Assembly: GCA_001556125.1 (NCBI GenBank)
Contig: LSIG01000113.1
Location: 1-6,862 of the forward strand
DNA length: 6,862 nt
Direction of reading: 5' to 3'
From: Rhizobiales bacterium CCH10-E5
GTDB taxonomy: Bacteria; Pseudomonadota; Alphaproteobacteria; Rhizobiales; Beijerinckiaceae
In this document: positions 6,098-6,862 of the stretch, piece after piece
Numbering within the stretch: position 1 is the stretch's first letter
Layout of the letters: each line of letters starts with the position of its first letter
Notes under the pieces: generated by a model
What the model was told of the DNA's origin: nothing
What the model saw: only the letters and a program-made list of their open reading frames with translations
The model's database searches: none
Position numbers and translations under genes: made by a program

Positions 6098-6211
6098 GTT
6101 GACCGTTGGAAAATGATCCGTGCGGTTTGACGAGCATGCATTGTTCATCGGCGAGATCCTGGCCACGGGTGGAACACAGGGAAAGCCCGACCGTTCGGTG
6201 CAATGGGGGAC
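6098..6211. other. Unassigned segment between operon terminator and IS3 element
   Basis: A plus-strand frame is open from GTG 6120 (VRFDEHALFIGEILATGG...) and would run 31 codons before entering the IS3 end, stopping at 6288-6290. It has no good ribosome binding site and I do not recognise the protein. It might be the 5' end of a gene cut by the IS3 insertion, or non-coding sequence. An EcfG-like motif lies inside it (annotated separately). Confidence 0.35.
6171..6195 (+). promoter_or_regulatory. Possible third EcfG-type promoter, next to the IS3 end
   Basis: GGAAC (6171-6175) and CGTT (6192-6195) are separated by 16 nt, matching the EcfG consensus on the plus strand. Only 16 bp separate the -10 box from the presumed IS3 end at 6212, so any gene it once drove has been pushed away, and transcription would now run antisense into the transposase. 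One such match could occur by chance in a window of this size, so confidence is moderate. Confidence 0.4.
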
Positions 6212-6862
6212 TGATCCGCCCCCGCCGAGAGGTCCAATGTTATTGTTAGTGGACGGTTGGCCTCGACGCCAGCGCGGGCGGCGTAGCTGATCCGGGTTGC
6301 GCAGCCGCCCGTGCGGCCATGGCGGAGACGAAGACCTCCGGGGCGGGAGGCTTGTATCCGAGTGAGCCATGCGGGCGCACGGTGTTGAAGTGCCGCCGCC
6401 AGCTTTCGACGATGATCTTCGCCTCCGCGAGGGTGTAGAAGATCTCGCCGTCGAGGAGTTCGTCGCGCAACCGGGCATTGAACGACTCGATGAAGCCGTT
6501 CTCCCAAGGACTGCCGGGCGCGATGTAGGCGGTCTTGGCACCGACCGCGCTGATCCAATCCTGCACGGCCTTGGCGACGAACTCGGGACCGTTGTCTGAA
6601 CGAATATGCTCCGGCACACCGCGCAGGATAAACAGGTCCGAGAGCCCGTCGATGACATCGATCGCCTTCAACCTTCGATCGATGCGGATCGCCAGGCATT
6701 CATGCGTGAACTCGTCGATGATGTTCAGCATCCGGTATTTTCTCCCATCATGAGTGCGGTCCTCGACAAAGTCGTAGGACCACACGTGATTGGGCCGCTC
6801 GGCACGCAGGCGGATGCAGGGTCCGTCCGCAAGCCAAAGACGGCCGCGCTTGGATTGTCGGG
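6212..6862 (-). mobile_element. IS3-family insertion sequence, partial (runs off the right edge)
   Basis: The orfB transposase fills the segment, and 34 bp beyond its stop there is TGATCCGCCCCC (6212-6223). This fits the TGA...-type terminal repeats of IS3-family elements. The other end, orfA and the target duplicate lie outside the window, so the boundary is inferred from one side only. Confidence 0.75.
6246..6862 (-). CDS. IS3-family transposase OrfB, DDE integrase core (partial, 5' end beyond the window)
   Basis: About 205 residues are visible, ending at TAA (6246-6248). The frame continues upstream of the nominal GTG at 6785 to the window edge, reading SKRGRLWLADGPC and then RPNHVWSYDFVED, which is normal internal OrfB sequence. 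So 6785 is not the start. The catalytic triad can be seen: Asp in SYDFVED, Asp in RSDNGPEF, and Glu in WENGFIESFNARLRDE. The family's HFNTVRPHGSLGYKPPAPE follows near the C-terminus. In this family OrfB is usually made as an OrfAB fusion by a programmed -1 frameshift. The visible portion has no stop or frameshift, so the element may be intact and recent, unlike the decayed IS5 and IS66 copies to the left. Confidence 0.92.
   Translation of the reverse strand, partial: RQSKRGRLWLADGPCIRLRAERPNHVWSYDFVEDRTHDGRKYRMLNIIDEFTHECLAIRIDRRLKAIDVIDGLSDLFILRGVPEHIRSDNGPEFVAKAVQDWISAVGAKTAYIAPGSPWENGFIESFNARLRDELLDGEIFYTLAEAKIIVESWRRHFNTVRPHGSLGYKPPAPEVFVSAMAARAAAQPGSATPPALASRPTVH

Noticed and set aside
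5210..6658. 482-codon minus-strand frame
   Set aside because: It runs antisense through the YflT-like gene, the operon terminator and the IS3 orfB in a wrong frame; Ser/Arg/Pro-rich shadow.

Overview
The window is GC-rich and looks like an alphaproteobacterial accessory region, most likely from Hyphomicrobiales (Rhizobiales, for example the Bosea or Methylobacterium type). This rests on codon use, on the IS families present, and on GGAAC-N16/17-CGTT promoters, which are the signature of the alphaproteobacterial general stress sigma factor EcfG. The genus is an inference only.

Left part (1-2937): an intergenic region with a strong hairpin is followed by the membrane half of an ABC exporter gene (start 238). 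That gene is cut at codon 331 by an IS5-family element. Only the C-terminal third or so of the IS5 transposase survives, because it abuts an IS66-family element at about 1601/1602. The IS66 TnpC has itself lost its N-terminus at about 2760, together with tnpA and tnpB. The exporter ATPase half is absent. This is nested, decayed insertion-sequence debris, and about 180 bp of unassigned sequence follows it.

Middle part (2938-6097): a compact stress-gene cluster. It holds a small CsbD-like gene that appears frameshifted near its start and is followed by a clear terminator; a DAO-type FAD-dependent oxidoreductase (minus); a YciF/DUF892 ferritin-like protein (minus); and, divergently, a small secreted PepSY-like protein plus a glycine-zipper protein with a YflT-like (general stress protein 17M) N-terminus. 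The 157-bp gap between the divergent genes carries two back-to-back EcfG-type promoters, one per strand. This ties the DUF892 gene and the two-gene plus-strand operon to the general stress response. Three intrinsic terminators delimit the transcription units.

Right part (6098-6862): after the operon terminator there is a short unassigned stretch containing a third EcfG-like motif. It is followed at about 6212 by the end of an IS3-family element whose orfB runs off the right edge of the window.

I see no tRNA, rRNA, CRISPR array, phage gene or defence system, and nothing that amounts to a wholly new system. The most informative signals are the promoter architecture of the stress cluster and the nested insertion damage on both sides of it.
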